Below, one piece after another: positions 1-6,728 of a stretch of 10,608 bases of DNA. Within the stretch, counting starts at the first letter, position 1. The number at the start of each line of letters is the position of its first letter. Made by a program: the position numbers and the translations under genes. A model generated the notes under the pieces. It saw nothing but the letters and a program-made list of their open reading frames with translations. It was not told the origin of the DNA and did no database searches. The stretch comes from CBINFS01 sp966250015 (GTDB lineage Bacteria; Bacteroidota; Rhodothermia; Rhodothermales; DASSAV01), in assembly GCA_966250015.1 (NCBI GenBank), contig CBINFS010000073.1, positions 1 to 10,608 on the forward strand. Direction: 5' to 3'.

Positions 1-866
1 CGAATCTTCCCCGTTCCGCCTACACGACGAACTGGACGGGAGCGCTGGGTCTGTTCGAGGAGCTGATCGAGCTTGGGGAGGGCAACGCCGAGGCGTACCA
101 GCGGGCGTTCGACGTGGCCTTCGACTGGATGCAGAACTACCCGGTGAAGACGAACAAGTGGGGACCGTTCTTCGAAGACGTGCCACGCTGGTCGGACACG
201 CAGATCAACGCGGTCACGTATGCGATGTTTTTGATGGAGCACCCGGAGCTGGATGCGAACTGGCAGCAGACGGTGAAGGGGATCTTCGACTGGGTTCACG
301 ACGAGCTCGGCAACGATTCGTACGAGCACTACGGCGTGAGGGTCATCGACGAACAAACCGGCTACCGGGTAGAGGGCAACAGCCACACAGCCCGGCAGGC
401 GTCGATGGAGCTTCGATACGCTGAGCTGACCGGGGACACGACCACCATACGAAACAACGTCCGGCAGCTGAACTGGGCGACGTACATGGTCGACCACGAC
501 GGGAAGAACTTTTATCCCACCAATGCCATCTGGATGACGGACGGGTACGGGGATTACGTGCGTCACTATCTCCGTGCGATGGCCGCCGCTCCCGAGCTGG
601 CGCCTGAGGACGCGGACCACCTGCTGCGCACGTCCTCGATCGTGCAGAACATACGCTACGAGCCCTCAGAGATCGTCTATCGGAAGTTCGACGCGCAATC
701 GGAAGAGCTTTTCCGTTTGACGTCGAAGCCGACGGAGGTGCAGGTGGACGGCGTGGCGTTGGAGGAGCGTGGAGGCGACGGGGCCGGCTGGACGTGGGAG
801 CCGCTTGCGACGGGCGGTGTGCTGGTCGTGCGGTCCAACGGACGCGAGGTCACAATTACCAAATAA
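1..866 (+). CDS. C-terminal part of a six-hairpin glycosidase-like protein (5' truncated by the window)
   Basis: The reading frame is open from base 3 to the TAA at 864-866 (287 residues), so the true start lies upstream. An internal GTG at 114 is not a credible start because the same frame carries conserved-looking sequence before it. Residues about 1-210 are helix-rich with repeated aromatic/acidic patches (AYTTNWTGAL near 7-16, NKWGPFFEDVPRWSDTQINA 51-70, GNSHTARQASMELRYAELTG 125-144, TDGYGDYVRHYLRAMAA 179-195). This pattern suggests an alpha/alpha toroid of the six-hairpin glycosidase type. About 212-287 looks beta-rich, like a small C-terminal sandwich. The amino-terminal half of what seems to be the same family begins at 10213. 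I do not recognise a named family and assign no reaction. A surface or periplasmic polysaccharide-active role is inferred from the SusCD neighbours. The gene ends 25 bases before a strong terminator. Confidence 0.6.
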   Translation, partial: NLPRSAYTTNWTGALGLFEELIELGEGNAEAYQRAFDVAFDWMQNYPVKTNKWGPFFEDVPRWSDTQINAVTYAMFLMEHPELDANWQQTVKGIFDWVHDELGNDSYEHYGVRVIDEQTGYRVEGNSHTARQASMELRYAELTGDTTTIRNNVRQLNWATYMVDHDGKNFYPTNAIWMTDGYGDYVRHYLRAMAAAPELAPEDADHLLRTSSIVQNIRYEPSEIVYRKFDAQSEELFRLTSKPTEVQVDGVALEERGGDGAGWTWEPLATGGVLVVRSNGREVTITK

Positions 867-890
867 CCGATGCTCAATAAGACTTTAAAT

Positions 891-934
891 CAAACATCCC
901 GGCTTTCATTTAAGAAGGCCGGGATGCTTGTTTT
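891..934. terminator. Bidirectional rho-independent terminator between convergent genes
   Basis: CATCCCGGC at 895-903 pairs perfectly with GCCGGGATG at 918-926. The stem extends inward through TTTC/GAAG (904-907 with 914-917, one G-T pair), leaving a loop of about 6 bases (908-913). A T-rich stretch (CTTGTTTTA, 927-935) follows on the plus strand. Read on the minus strand the stem is followed by TTTGATTTAAAG, so the hairpin can serve both the gene ending at 866 and the oxidoreductase ending at 946. Confidence 0.88.
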
Positions 935-945
935 ACGGAGGCGGG

Positions 946-2109
946 CTATGAACGCTCGATTTCCTGAAGCGAGACGGTGCGCTTTTCTTTCTGTGAGATG
1001 AGGGCAGCCGTAAACAGGGTGTGGCTGAGGGCCACCTCTTCGGGTGTGACGCACCCGGCGAATTTTTTCAGCGGCTTACCGTGCACCAGCTCATACAGGA
1101 AGGCTGCCCACATCTGGAGGATCGAGTCGGAAAAACCGAATTCGAAAATGGGCCCCGTAATGCTTTTGAAGGCCGTTTCGTGGCCCATGTCGATGTGCTG
1201 CCAGATCTGCTCGCCGCCCTTCGTATAATCCATGATCCGGATCAGGTTCGTATTCTTGGACGTGTAGAGGGCGCTCTTCTTCATACCGTAGATCTCGCAG
1301 TACCAGGTGTCCTTTTCACCAGGAGCGATACGAAACGTCTTGATCGTCCAGGGGAATGACTTGCCCGTGCGCGGATTCTGGGCTTCAATGAAGAGGGTAG
1401 CATTGTCCCAGGTATCGCATGGGACCATCCCGCCTTTGCCATCAGGCCGTTCGGGGATGAGATCGGACATAATGGCTCGGACGTTGAGCGGCTTGAATCC
1501 TGCCTTGAAGGGAACGTGGCAGACGTGCATGCCGAGGTCGCCCAGGCAACCGTACTCTCCGTTGAATTTGCCTATCCGCTTCCAGTTGATTGGCTTGTTG
1601 GGATCCATGTCACTGGAGTGGAGAAAGCCCGTATGGACCTCGATGATTTCGCCGTACTCGTCCCGGTCGAGCATGTCGCAAAGCCGCTGCATGGCGGGAA
1701 TGAACGGGTATTCGGAGGAGCAGCGCACGAATACTTCCGGGTGCTCTCTGATGCACGCCATCAGCGCGTCGTTGGCGGCTTTGTCGATCCCGAAAGGTTT
1801 TTCTCCCATCAGGTGCTTTCCCGCGCGGATGACGTCGCCGTAAAACTGCTCGTGCAAGTTGTGGGGTACGGCGCAGTAAACGGCGTCTACGTCCGGGTTT
1901 GCCAGAAGCTCTTTATAGTCCGCCGTGGATAGCCGGATACTGGCAAAGTTATCGGTGAACCACTTTCGGGCCGATTCCTGCGTATCGCAGACCGCTACGA
2001 TCTCCGGCCGTACGTCCATGTCGGGTAGATGAGCCCAGCGAGCGACGGCGCTCGCGAACTCGCGACCCATCAATCCGCACCCAATAACCCCAAAACGTAT
2101 CGTTGTCAT
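946..2109 (-). CDS. Gfo/Idh/MocA-family NAD(P)-dependent oxidoreductase
   Basis: This 387-residue protein has the full length usual for the family (about 330-400). Residues 5-15 form the Rossmann dinucleotide loop (FGVIGCGLMG). An acidic residue ends the second strand (AVCD, 39-42). EKPFG at 103-107 is the family motif with the conserved lysine, and GDLGMH at 190-195 supplies the Asp/His pair usual in the C-terminal catalytic domain. Family members oxidise or reduce sugars, inositols and sugar acids in the cytoplasm; the substrate here cannot be told. There is no signal peptide. The ATG at 2109 is preceded, on the minus strand, by GGAGG at 2121-2125 with 11 bases of spacing. The gene is convergent with the enzyme at 1-866 and divergent from the fecR-susCD genes, so it is its own transcript, but its placement suggests handling of a sugar released by the locus. 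Confidence 0.93.
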   Translation of the reverse strand: MTTIRFGVIGCGLMGREFASAVARWAHLPDMDVRPEIVAVCDTQESARKWFTDNFASIRLSTADYKELLANPDVDAVYCAVPHNLHEQFYGDVIRAGKHLMGEKPFGIDKAANDALMACIREHPEVFVRCSSEYPFIPAMQRLCDMLDRDEYGEIIEVHTGFLHSSDMDPNKPINWKRIGKFNGEYGCLGDLGMHVCHVPFKAGFKPLNVRAIMSDLIPERPDGKGGMVPCDTWDNATLFIEAQNPRTGKSFPWTIKTFRIAPGEKDTWYCEIYGMKKSALYTSKNTNLIRIMDYTKGGEQIWQHIDMGHETAFKSITGPIFEFGFSDSILQMWAAFLYELVHGKPLKKFAGCVTPEEVALSHTLFTAALISQKEKRTVSLQEIERS

Positions 2110-2478
2110 TTATCAGTAAACCTCCGAAATCTGGCCGTGCGTAATGTGGTTGCCCCCCTTCGGTCCATCTTTTCTGTAAGGATGCAAGAGGCTGTCAGTT
2201 AACATGACAACTTAATCAAGCCGATCCCTACCATTCTGTACCAGGAACACGGGAAATTCAACGACTTTTAGCGAAGATCGGGCCTTTCTGCTTTAGCGAA
2301 CCATTCGCTGCCTACAAAGAACAGTCAACACATCGACAGACGATTCACAGTTTGTTCAAAAAAATCGTCGAGGTGTAGGGGTATCGGACGAGTGGGTTGT
2401 TCTTAAAAAGAGATGTGGTCCAGTGCAGCGTTCGGCGTGCGCATGGCATGTTCCAGCATTACCGTGGAGGGGAGACGA
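2110..2478. other. Divergent intergenic region with no visible gene
   Basis: These 369 bases separate the minus-strand oxidoreductase from the plus-strand anti-sigma gene. I see no convincing coding sequence. The region contains TGTCA/TGACA arms at 2193-2209 around GTTAAC, a 9-base direct repeat TTTAGCGAA at 2267-2275 and 2292-2300 (25-base period), and an inverted repeat AGCGAA-CCA-TTCGCT at 2295-2309. Near its right end is the promoter-like element at 2373-2406. These are plausible operator sites for the divergent promoters, but none matches a regulator I can name. Confidence 0.5.
2373..2406 (+). promoter_or_regulatory. Putative ECF-sigma-type promoter upstream of the fecR-like gene
   Basis: GTGTAGGGGTA (2373-2383) is followed after 13 bases by TTGTTCTTAA (2397-2406). 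The same 11-base box recurs at 2953-2963, followed after 14 bases by CTTTTCTGAA, just upstream of the susC-like gene. A GGGGTA-type box followed at this distance by a TCTTA-type box resembles the promoter layout I recall in front of FecR genes of Bacteroidota; that comparison is from memory. If this is the promoter, transcription would start at or just after the ATG at 2413, which supports the start at 2479. Confidence 0.4.
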
Positions 2479-2958
2479 ATGACTGAACCCGTCGACTGGA
2501 ACAAGCTGGGTAGAGTTCTTGCGGGTGAATACTCAGAGGATCAAGCAGGAGAAGTCATTTCCTGGATGAGAGCCGAAGCGGCCTGCAAGCTGCTGGCGGA
2601 GGTGCAGCAGATCTGGGACCTGGCACACGAGACTCGGCACATTCCTGACGTCGAGACGGCCTGGAGGGAAGTGGCAAAAAGAGCACGGGTGTATGCACGG
2701 GATCCATTCTTGACCGACCGGTCACCGCTGCGGCATACAAGAAAGGTTATTACGTCAGTTCTCAGCGTGGCCGCAATTATTTCTCTGGTTTTGTTCGCCG
2801 TACTGCGCGTGGAATCATCCTGGCAGGATGCTGTGCCGATGGTTCGAAACGGGCATGTTGATATTTCGAGCTTCGAAGGGCGCGGAGCGACCTGGCCGGC
2901 GCTTTCCGAAGGGTACTTAAAGATTAATCCCGGCCAATTTCATTGCGAGCGTGTGTAG
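2479..2958 (+). CDS. Short FecR-like anti-sigma factor lacking the periplasmic FecR domain
   Basis: The 159-residue protein starts at the ATG at 2479, which has a strong GGAGGGG (2466-2472) just upstream. The in-frame ATG at 2413 would add 22 residues without an RBS and overlaps the promoter region. Residues about 5-70 (DWNKLGRVLAGEYSEDQAGE and on, then a Trp-containing segment AWREVAKRAR at 61-70) look like the FecR cytoplasmic N-terminal domain that binds ECF sigma factors. A basic stretch precedes one membrane helix at about 90-110. Only some 48 residues follow, and they lack the FecR-domain pattern. Typical FecR proteins run to 300-400 residues. The other plus-strand frames around 2820-2960 do not restore the missing part, so this is not a simple single frameshift. 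No sigma-factor gene is present next to it in the window. Its position directly before a SusC-like transporter is the usual one for FecR. It may be a reduced functional form or a decaying gene. Confidence 0.72.
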   Translation: MTEPVDWNKLGRVLAGEYSEDQAGEVISWMRAEAACKLLAEVQQIWDLAHETRHIPDVETAWREVAKRARVYARDPFLTDRSPLRHTRKVITSVLSVAAIISLVLFAVLRVESSWQDAVPMVRNGHVDISSFEGRGATWPALSEGYLKINPGQFHCERV

Positions 2959-2987
2959 GGGTAGGGAGAAGATAGTGCTTTTCTGAA
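2953..2987 (+). promoter_or_regulatory. Second copy of the promoter-like motif, upstream of the susC-like gene
   Basis: GTGTAGGGGTA at 2953-2963 is identical to the box at 2373-2383. It is followed by 14 bases and CTTTTCTGAA (2978-2987), close to the TTGTTCTTAA of the first copy. The TAG stop of the anti-sigma gene (2956-2958) lies inside the upstream box. The spacing agreement (13 versus 14 bases) suggests that one sigma factor reads both sites. A separate near-match to the Bacteroidota -7 box (TGAATTTG, 2984-2991) overlaps its downstream end. Confidence 0.38.
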
Positions 2988-3032
2988 TTTGCTCCATAAG
3001 TCGATCACTCGTCTCTGAAAAAAGCCACAAAC

Positions 3033-3050
3033 CCGTACGCGTGCGTACGG
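3033..3050. repeat. Inverted repeat in the susC leader
   Basis: CCGTACGC at 3033-3040 and GCGTACGG at 3043-3050 are perfect 8-base arms around GT. The element lies about 45 bases after the promoter-like motif and 115 before the chosen susC start. It could be an operator or an RNA hairpin in the leader. It is followed by a C run rather than a T run, so it is not a plus-strand intrinsic terminator. Confidence 0.5.
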
Positions 3051-3164
3051 CCCCCCTACACGTAATCGTACAGAATGCCATTTGCTTCAGGTTCAGTTAC
3101 CAGGCATCTCTGTATCGATTCCAGCCAGATTCACCCACGAATCAACAACAAAACGGTGGTAACA

Positions 3165-6100
3165 ATGGAGCCGAAAATGCATGCATGCCGATTCAGGTAT
3201 GGGGATCGACTAAGGAGGACGCTGAGCTTCCTGGCTTCCTTCTTATGTCTGTGCGGTTTCTCCGGCAACAGTGCATTTGCGCAGGAGGATTACGCTGAAT
3301 CATTCAGTTCCGCACTTTTGACTGAAGCGACGCACGGTATTCCGGAACGGGTTGCGTCGGACGATCCCGGACCTGCAACGTCATCAATTCTAATGAAAGC
3401 GCTTTCATTGCGGCAGGCCAAGCCGGCGTTCGACCTGCGGGACGGGAGCCTTTTCGATGTGCCTGCACAAAACACGGGCGGACTGCCACTGCGGCCCGGA
3501 TTCTCGAGGTTTGGTTTCTCCCTCCCGAGCTCGTTGTCGTTGCCTCTCGAACCCAGGAATCCGGTGCTTGCCCACGAAGTCACCGGGCAGGTGGTTGACC
3601 GTGAGGATGGCGCGCCGCTGCCCGGTGTGAACGTAGTGGTTCAGGGCACGCTCGTTGGGGTCATCACTGACGACGAGGGGGAGTACACCATCGTCGCCCC
3701 GGAGCCTACGGACGTGCTCGTGTTTTCGTTCGTAGGGTATGCCACGCAAGAGATCCCGATCGAAGGCCGATCGGTCATCAACGTCGAGATGCAGAGTGAC
3801 GTCAATGAGCTCGACGAGGTGGTGGTTACCGGGTATGGCGAACAGACCCGGGGTTCGATCACCGGTTCGGTGGCCGTCGTCGACATGAAGGCGCTGAAGT
3901 CCCTTCCGACCGGTTCTGCGGCTGAGGCGCTTCAGGGGCAGGCTGCCGGCGTCACCATCATCAGCGCCGGTATGGCTGGTCACCGGCCCGAGATCTGGGT
4001 CCGGGGTCTGAGCACCTTTGGTGATTCTCAACCGCTGATCCTGGTCGACGGCGTGGAAGCCGACCTGAACAACATCAGCGCCACCGACATCGAATCCGTT
4101 CAGGTGCTCAAGGATGCCGGTGCAGCGGCGATTTACGGTGTGCGGGGTGCGAACGGCGTCGTGGTGGTGACCACTAAGAAGGGCCGGACCGGCGCCCCGG
4201 TCTTCTCCTACGAAGGGTACTACGGGATGAAGTATCCGCTGTCCGGCAATCCTTACAATCTGATGAACTCATACGAGTTTATGGAACTCCACCAGCAGCT
4301 CTATCCGGGCCATCCCCTGTTCGCCGACGGGATGCCCGACTTTACGTACCGGAATAACAGGACTGGGGAAGTGGGCGCAGTCAAGGCCGGGCACCCCGCC
4401 GTCGATCCTTCTCTCTATTACCTCGATCCGATCAACCAGGAGAATAACTACCTGATTCAGGAGGTGAACAAGGAAGGCACCATCTGGTGGGACGAGGTTT
4501 TTAGCCCCGCTCCGCAACAGAGCCACAATCTTTCCGCCAGCGGGGGCACCGCCAATGCCAACTACCTTCTGGCCCTGGAATACCTGGATCAGGAAGGGAC
4601 GCTGTTGATGAACCGGCTCCAGCGCTATTCCGCCCGCATCAATACCTCGTTCACGTTCAGAGGACGCTTCCGCGTCGGTGAGAACCTGAACGTCTATCAC
4701 CGCAATAATCCGGGCACCCTTGGCAACAACCTTCTTGGCAGCGAATTCAGCCCTATCGCGATGCACGGGTTATTGATCCCCACCATCCCGGTGTACGACA
4801 TCGCAGGGAACTACGGAGGAACGGGCATCGGGCCGGATCTGGGCACGCAGCGAAACGTCAGAGCGTTTTTCGAACGGCAACGAAACGACAGGAATAAATC
4901 GTGGCACGCGGTCGGTAACATATTCGCCGAAGTGGATTTCCTGCGTCATTTCACCGCTCGTACCAGCATTGGCGGGACGTTGAACTTTGCCAACCAGCAG
5001 CGATACGAAGAGCCTCATCCGGAGCGATCCGAGTTCTTCGACGGGCCGACGCGCTTTTACGAAAGTGACAGCTACAGCAACAGGCTGCTCCTCACTAACA
5101 CCGTCAACTACGACAATCTCATCGGGGCGCACAAGATCGATCTGTTGATCGGCACGGAAACCGTCAAAAACTACGGCAGGAATATCTGGGGCCAGCGGGA
5201 CGGTTATTTCTCTGACGAGTTCTCGTTCCTGACGCTCGATGCCGGCAGCGCCAACATCCTGAACGGAGGCTCCGTCTACGAGGATGCGCTCCTGTCGTTT
5301 TTCGGCAACCTGAATTACGCCTTCCGAAACAAGTATCTGCTGGGAGTCACCCTGCGCAGGGACGGTTCGTCCAGGTTTGGCGAAGAGAGCCGATACGGCG
5401 TTTTCCCCGCGTTCTCCCTGGGATGGCGGTTGTCTGAAGAGCCTTTCCTGCGAAACGTATCCTGGATCAACGATCTCAGGATCAAGGGGAGCTACGGCAT
5501 ACTGGGTTCGCAGAACAACGTCAACCCGTTCAACCAGTTCGACCTGTATGCCGCCAGCATTGCGAACTCATATTACGATCTTGCCGGAACCAGCAACAGC
5601 GTGGTGCCGGGTTTCGCCCAGACCCGAATCGGCAACCGGGCGACGAGCTGGGAGCGGAATAAAGTTGCCAACATTGGTTTCGAGACGTTCCTGTTCAACC
5701 GGGCTTCGATCAACCTCGACGTCTACAAAAAAACGATCGATGGGCTCCTCTTCCCGCTTCAGCTGCCGGCGACCGTCGGCGGTGCGAGCAGACCGGCCGT
5801 AAACGCAGGGGACATTCAGAATACCGGGTTCGACCTGGAAACCAAGTTCAACGGTAGCATCGGCAACGATCTGTTGTATCGGATCGGCCTTAACGTGGGC
5901 GCCTATAAAAACAAGGTGGTCGACCTTCCGGGACGTGAATTCTTCGACGGACCTCAGAACACCCGAAACCAGCCGGGCCATCCGATAAGCGCCTTCTTCG
6001 GATACGAAGTGATCGGCATTTATCAATCCGAAGAGGACATTGCCAGCTCGGCTTCCTACGACGGCGCCTATCCGGGGCGTTTCAAGTATCGAGACGTCGA

Positions 6101-6662
6101 TGGAGATGGTGTGATCACGTCGGACGACCGCACCTTCATCGGTAATCCGCACCCTGACTTTACGTACGGATTACTGCTGGACGTGACCTACAAAAACTTC
6201 GACCTGTCGGCAAACTTCTATGGTTCGCACGGGAACGACGTAAACAACTGGATGAAACTTCATACCCATCGCATGGGCGGGTACGCGACGAACGTGAGCA
6301 GGGACCTGTTGAACGCGTGGACACCGGAAAACAGGGATACCAACATTCCCATCAATACCACGCAGGGTGGTCTCGGGTCCGTTGCAACCTTCAGCTCGTT
6401 CAGGATCGAAGACGGCTCCTTCATGAGGCTGCGGTCCCTCATCCTGGGCTACACCTTGCCCCGCAATGTGGCACAACAGTTCAGGTTGAACAACCTGCGG
6501 CTGTACGTGCAGGCGACCAATCTATTTACCATCACGAATTACAGCGGGCTGGATCCTGAGATCGGAAGAGTGGCAAGCGGGGAGGCTAGCTTTGGTACGG
6601 ACATCGGAAACTACCCGAATAACGAACGCACATTCTTATTCGGGATCAACGTTTCCTTCTAG
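3165..6662 (+). CDS. SusC/RagA-type TonB-dependent outer-membrane transporter
   Basis: The protein has 1165 residues from the ATG at 3165, within the normal range for SusC. An ATG at 3177 (GGAG six bases upstream) is an equally possible start. The in-frame ATG at 3075 would put about 30 unlikely residues before the signal peptide. Residues 1-39 form a signal peptide ending AFA, with cleavage before Gln40. About 40-135 is an extra region I do not recognise. A carboxypeptidase-regulatory-like domain follows at about 138-211 (VTGQVVDREDGAPLPGVNVV). Next come the TonB-box-like LDEVVVTGYG (216-225) and the plug, with ILVDGVEA and ATDIESVQVLKDAGAAAIYG marking the SusC-type plug. The remainder is the beta-barrel, with a Ca-binding-like loop DVDGDGVITSDD at 977-988 and a C-terminal aromatic (INVSF). 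It imports an oligomer across the outer membrane using TonB, partnered by the SusD-like protein 66 bases downstream. Confidence 0.95.
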   Translation: MEPKMHACRFRYGDRLRRTLSFLASFLCLCGFSGNSAFAQEDYAESFSSALLTEATHGIPERVASDDPGPATSSILMKALSLRQAKPAFDLRDGSLFDVPAQNTGGLPLRPGFSRFGFSLPSSLSLPLEPRNPVLAHEVTGQVVDREDGAPLPGVNVVVQGTLVGVITDDEGEYTIVAPEPTDVLVFSFVGYATQEIPIEGRSVINVEMQSDVNELDEVVVTGYGEQTRGSITGSVAVVDMKALKSLPTGSAAEALQGQAAGVTIISAGMAGHRPEIWVRGLSTFGDSQPLILVDGVEADLNNISATDIESVQVLKDAGAAAIYGVRGANGVVVVTTKKGRTGAPVFSYEGYYGMKYPLSGNPYNLMNSYEFMELHQQLYPGHPLFADGMPDFTYRNNRTGEVGAVKAGHPAVDPSLYYLDPINQENNYLIQEVNKEGTIWWDEVFSPAPQQSHNLSASGGTANANYLLALEYLDQEGTLLMNRLQRYSARINTSFTFRGRFRVGENLNVYHRNNPGTLGNNLLGSEFSPIAMHGLLIPTIPVYDIAGNYGGTGIGPDLGTQRNVRAFFERQRNDRNKSWHAVGNIFAEVDFLRHFTARTSIGGTLNFANQQRYEEPHPERSEFFDGPTRFYESDSYSNRLLLTNTVNYDNLIGAHKIDLLIGTETVKNYGRNIWGQRDGYFSDEFSFLTLDAGSANILNGGSVYEDALLSFFGNLNYAFRNKYLLGVTLRRDGSSRFGEESRYGVFPAFSLGWRLSEEPFLRNVSWINDLRIKGSYGILGSQNNVNPFNQFDLYAASIANSYYDLAGTSNSVVPGFAQTRIGNRATSWERNKVANIGFETFLFNRASINLDVYKKTIDGLLFPLQLPATVGGASRPAVNAGDIQNTGFDLETKFNGSIGNDLLYRIGLNVGAYKNKVVDLPGREFFDGPQNTRNQPGHPISAFFGYEVIGIYQSEEDIASSASYDGAYPGRFKYRDVDGDGVITSDDRTFIGNPHPDFTYGLLLDVTYKNFDLSANFYGSHGNDVNNWMKLHTHRMGGYATNVSRDLLNAWTPENRDTNIPINTTQGGLGSVATFSSFRIEDGSFMRLRSLILGYTLPRNVAQQFRLNNLRLYVQATNLFTITNYSGLDPEIGRVASGEASFGTDIGNYPNNERTFLFGINVSF
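3392..3409. promoter_or_regulatory. Perfect 18-bp palindrome resembling a LacI/CcpA-family operator, inside susC
   Basis: AATGAAAGCGCTTTCATT is its own reverse complement over all 18 bases. The core TGAAAGCGCTTTCA has the central CG flanked by symmetric arms that is typical of LacI-family operators and close to catabolite-responsive elements. It lies about 225 bases inside the susC-like coding region, where it encodes Leu-Met-Lys-Ala-Leu-Ser in the unrecognised segment after the signal peptide. As a bound site it could act as a downstream roadblock. Being coding sequence, it could also be coincidence; no regulator gene is present in the window. Confidence 0.45.
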
Positions 6663-6728
6663 TTCGGAACGAAGAAAAACCTGTTTATCCATTCTCGATT
6701 TGCCATACCAACTTGCGAGATAGACGAC

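Noticed and set aside
2208..2378. A stop-free plus-strand frame of 56 codons ending at the TAG in the first GTGTAGGGGTA box, considered as the remnant of an ECF sigma factor that would normally precede fecR
   Set aside because: The translated sequence has no recognisable sigma region 4 helix-turn-helix pattern and no start with an RBS. The match of its stop codon to the box is explained by the box itself.
3024..3050. The leader inverted repeat plus the T run seen on the opposite strand, as a minus-strand terminator
   Set aside because: No minus-strand gene ends here; genes on both sides of this spot run on the plus strand, and the T run is separated from the stem.
3075..3164. Upstream ATG at 3075 as the start of the susC-like gene
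   Set aside because: It would place about 44 residues, including His/Ser/Asn-rich sequence, before the signal-peptide hydrophobic core. ATG 3165 or 3177 gives a normal signal peptide.
3405..4031. A 208-codon minus-strand open frame
   Set aside because: It is antisense to the regulatory-like and plug domains of SusC; the product is His/Arg/Asp-rich and featureless.
6663..6728. A possible hairpin (TCTCG 6693-6697 with CGAGA 6716-6720) between susC and susD
   Set aside because: The stem has only 5 bases with an 18-base loop and no T tract, so it is expected by chance.
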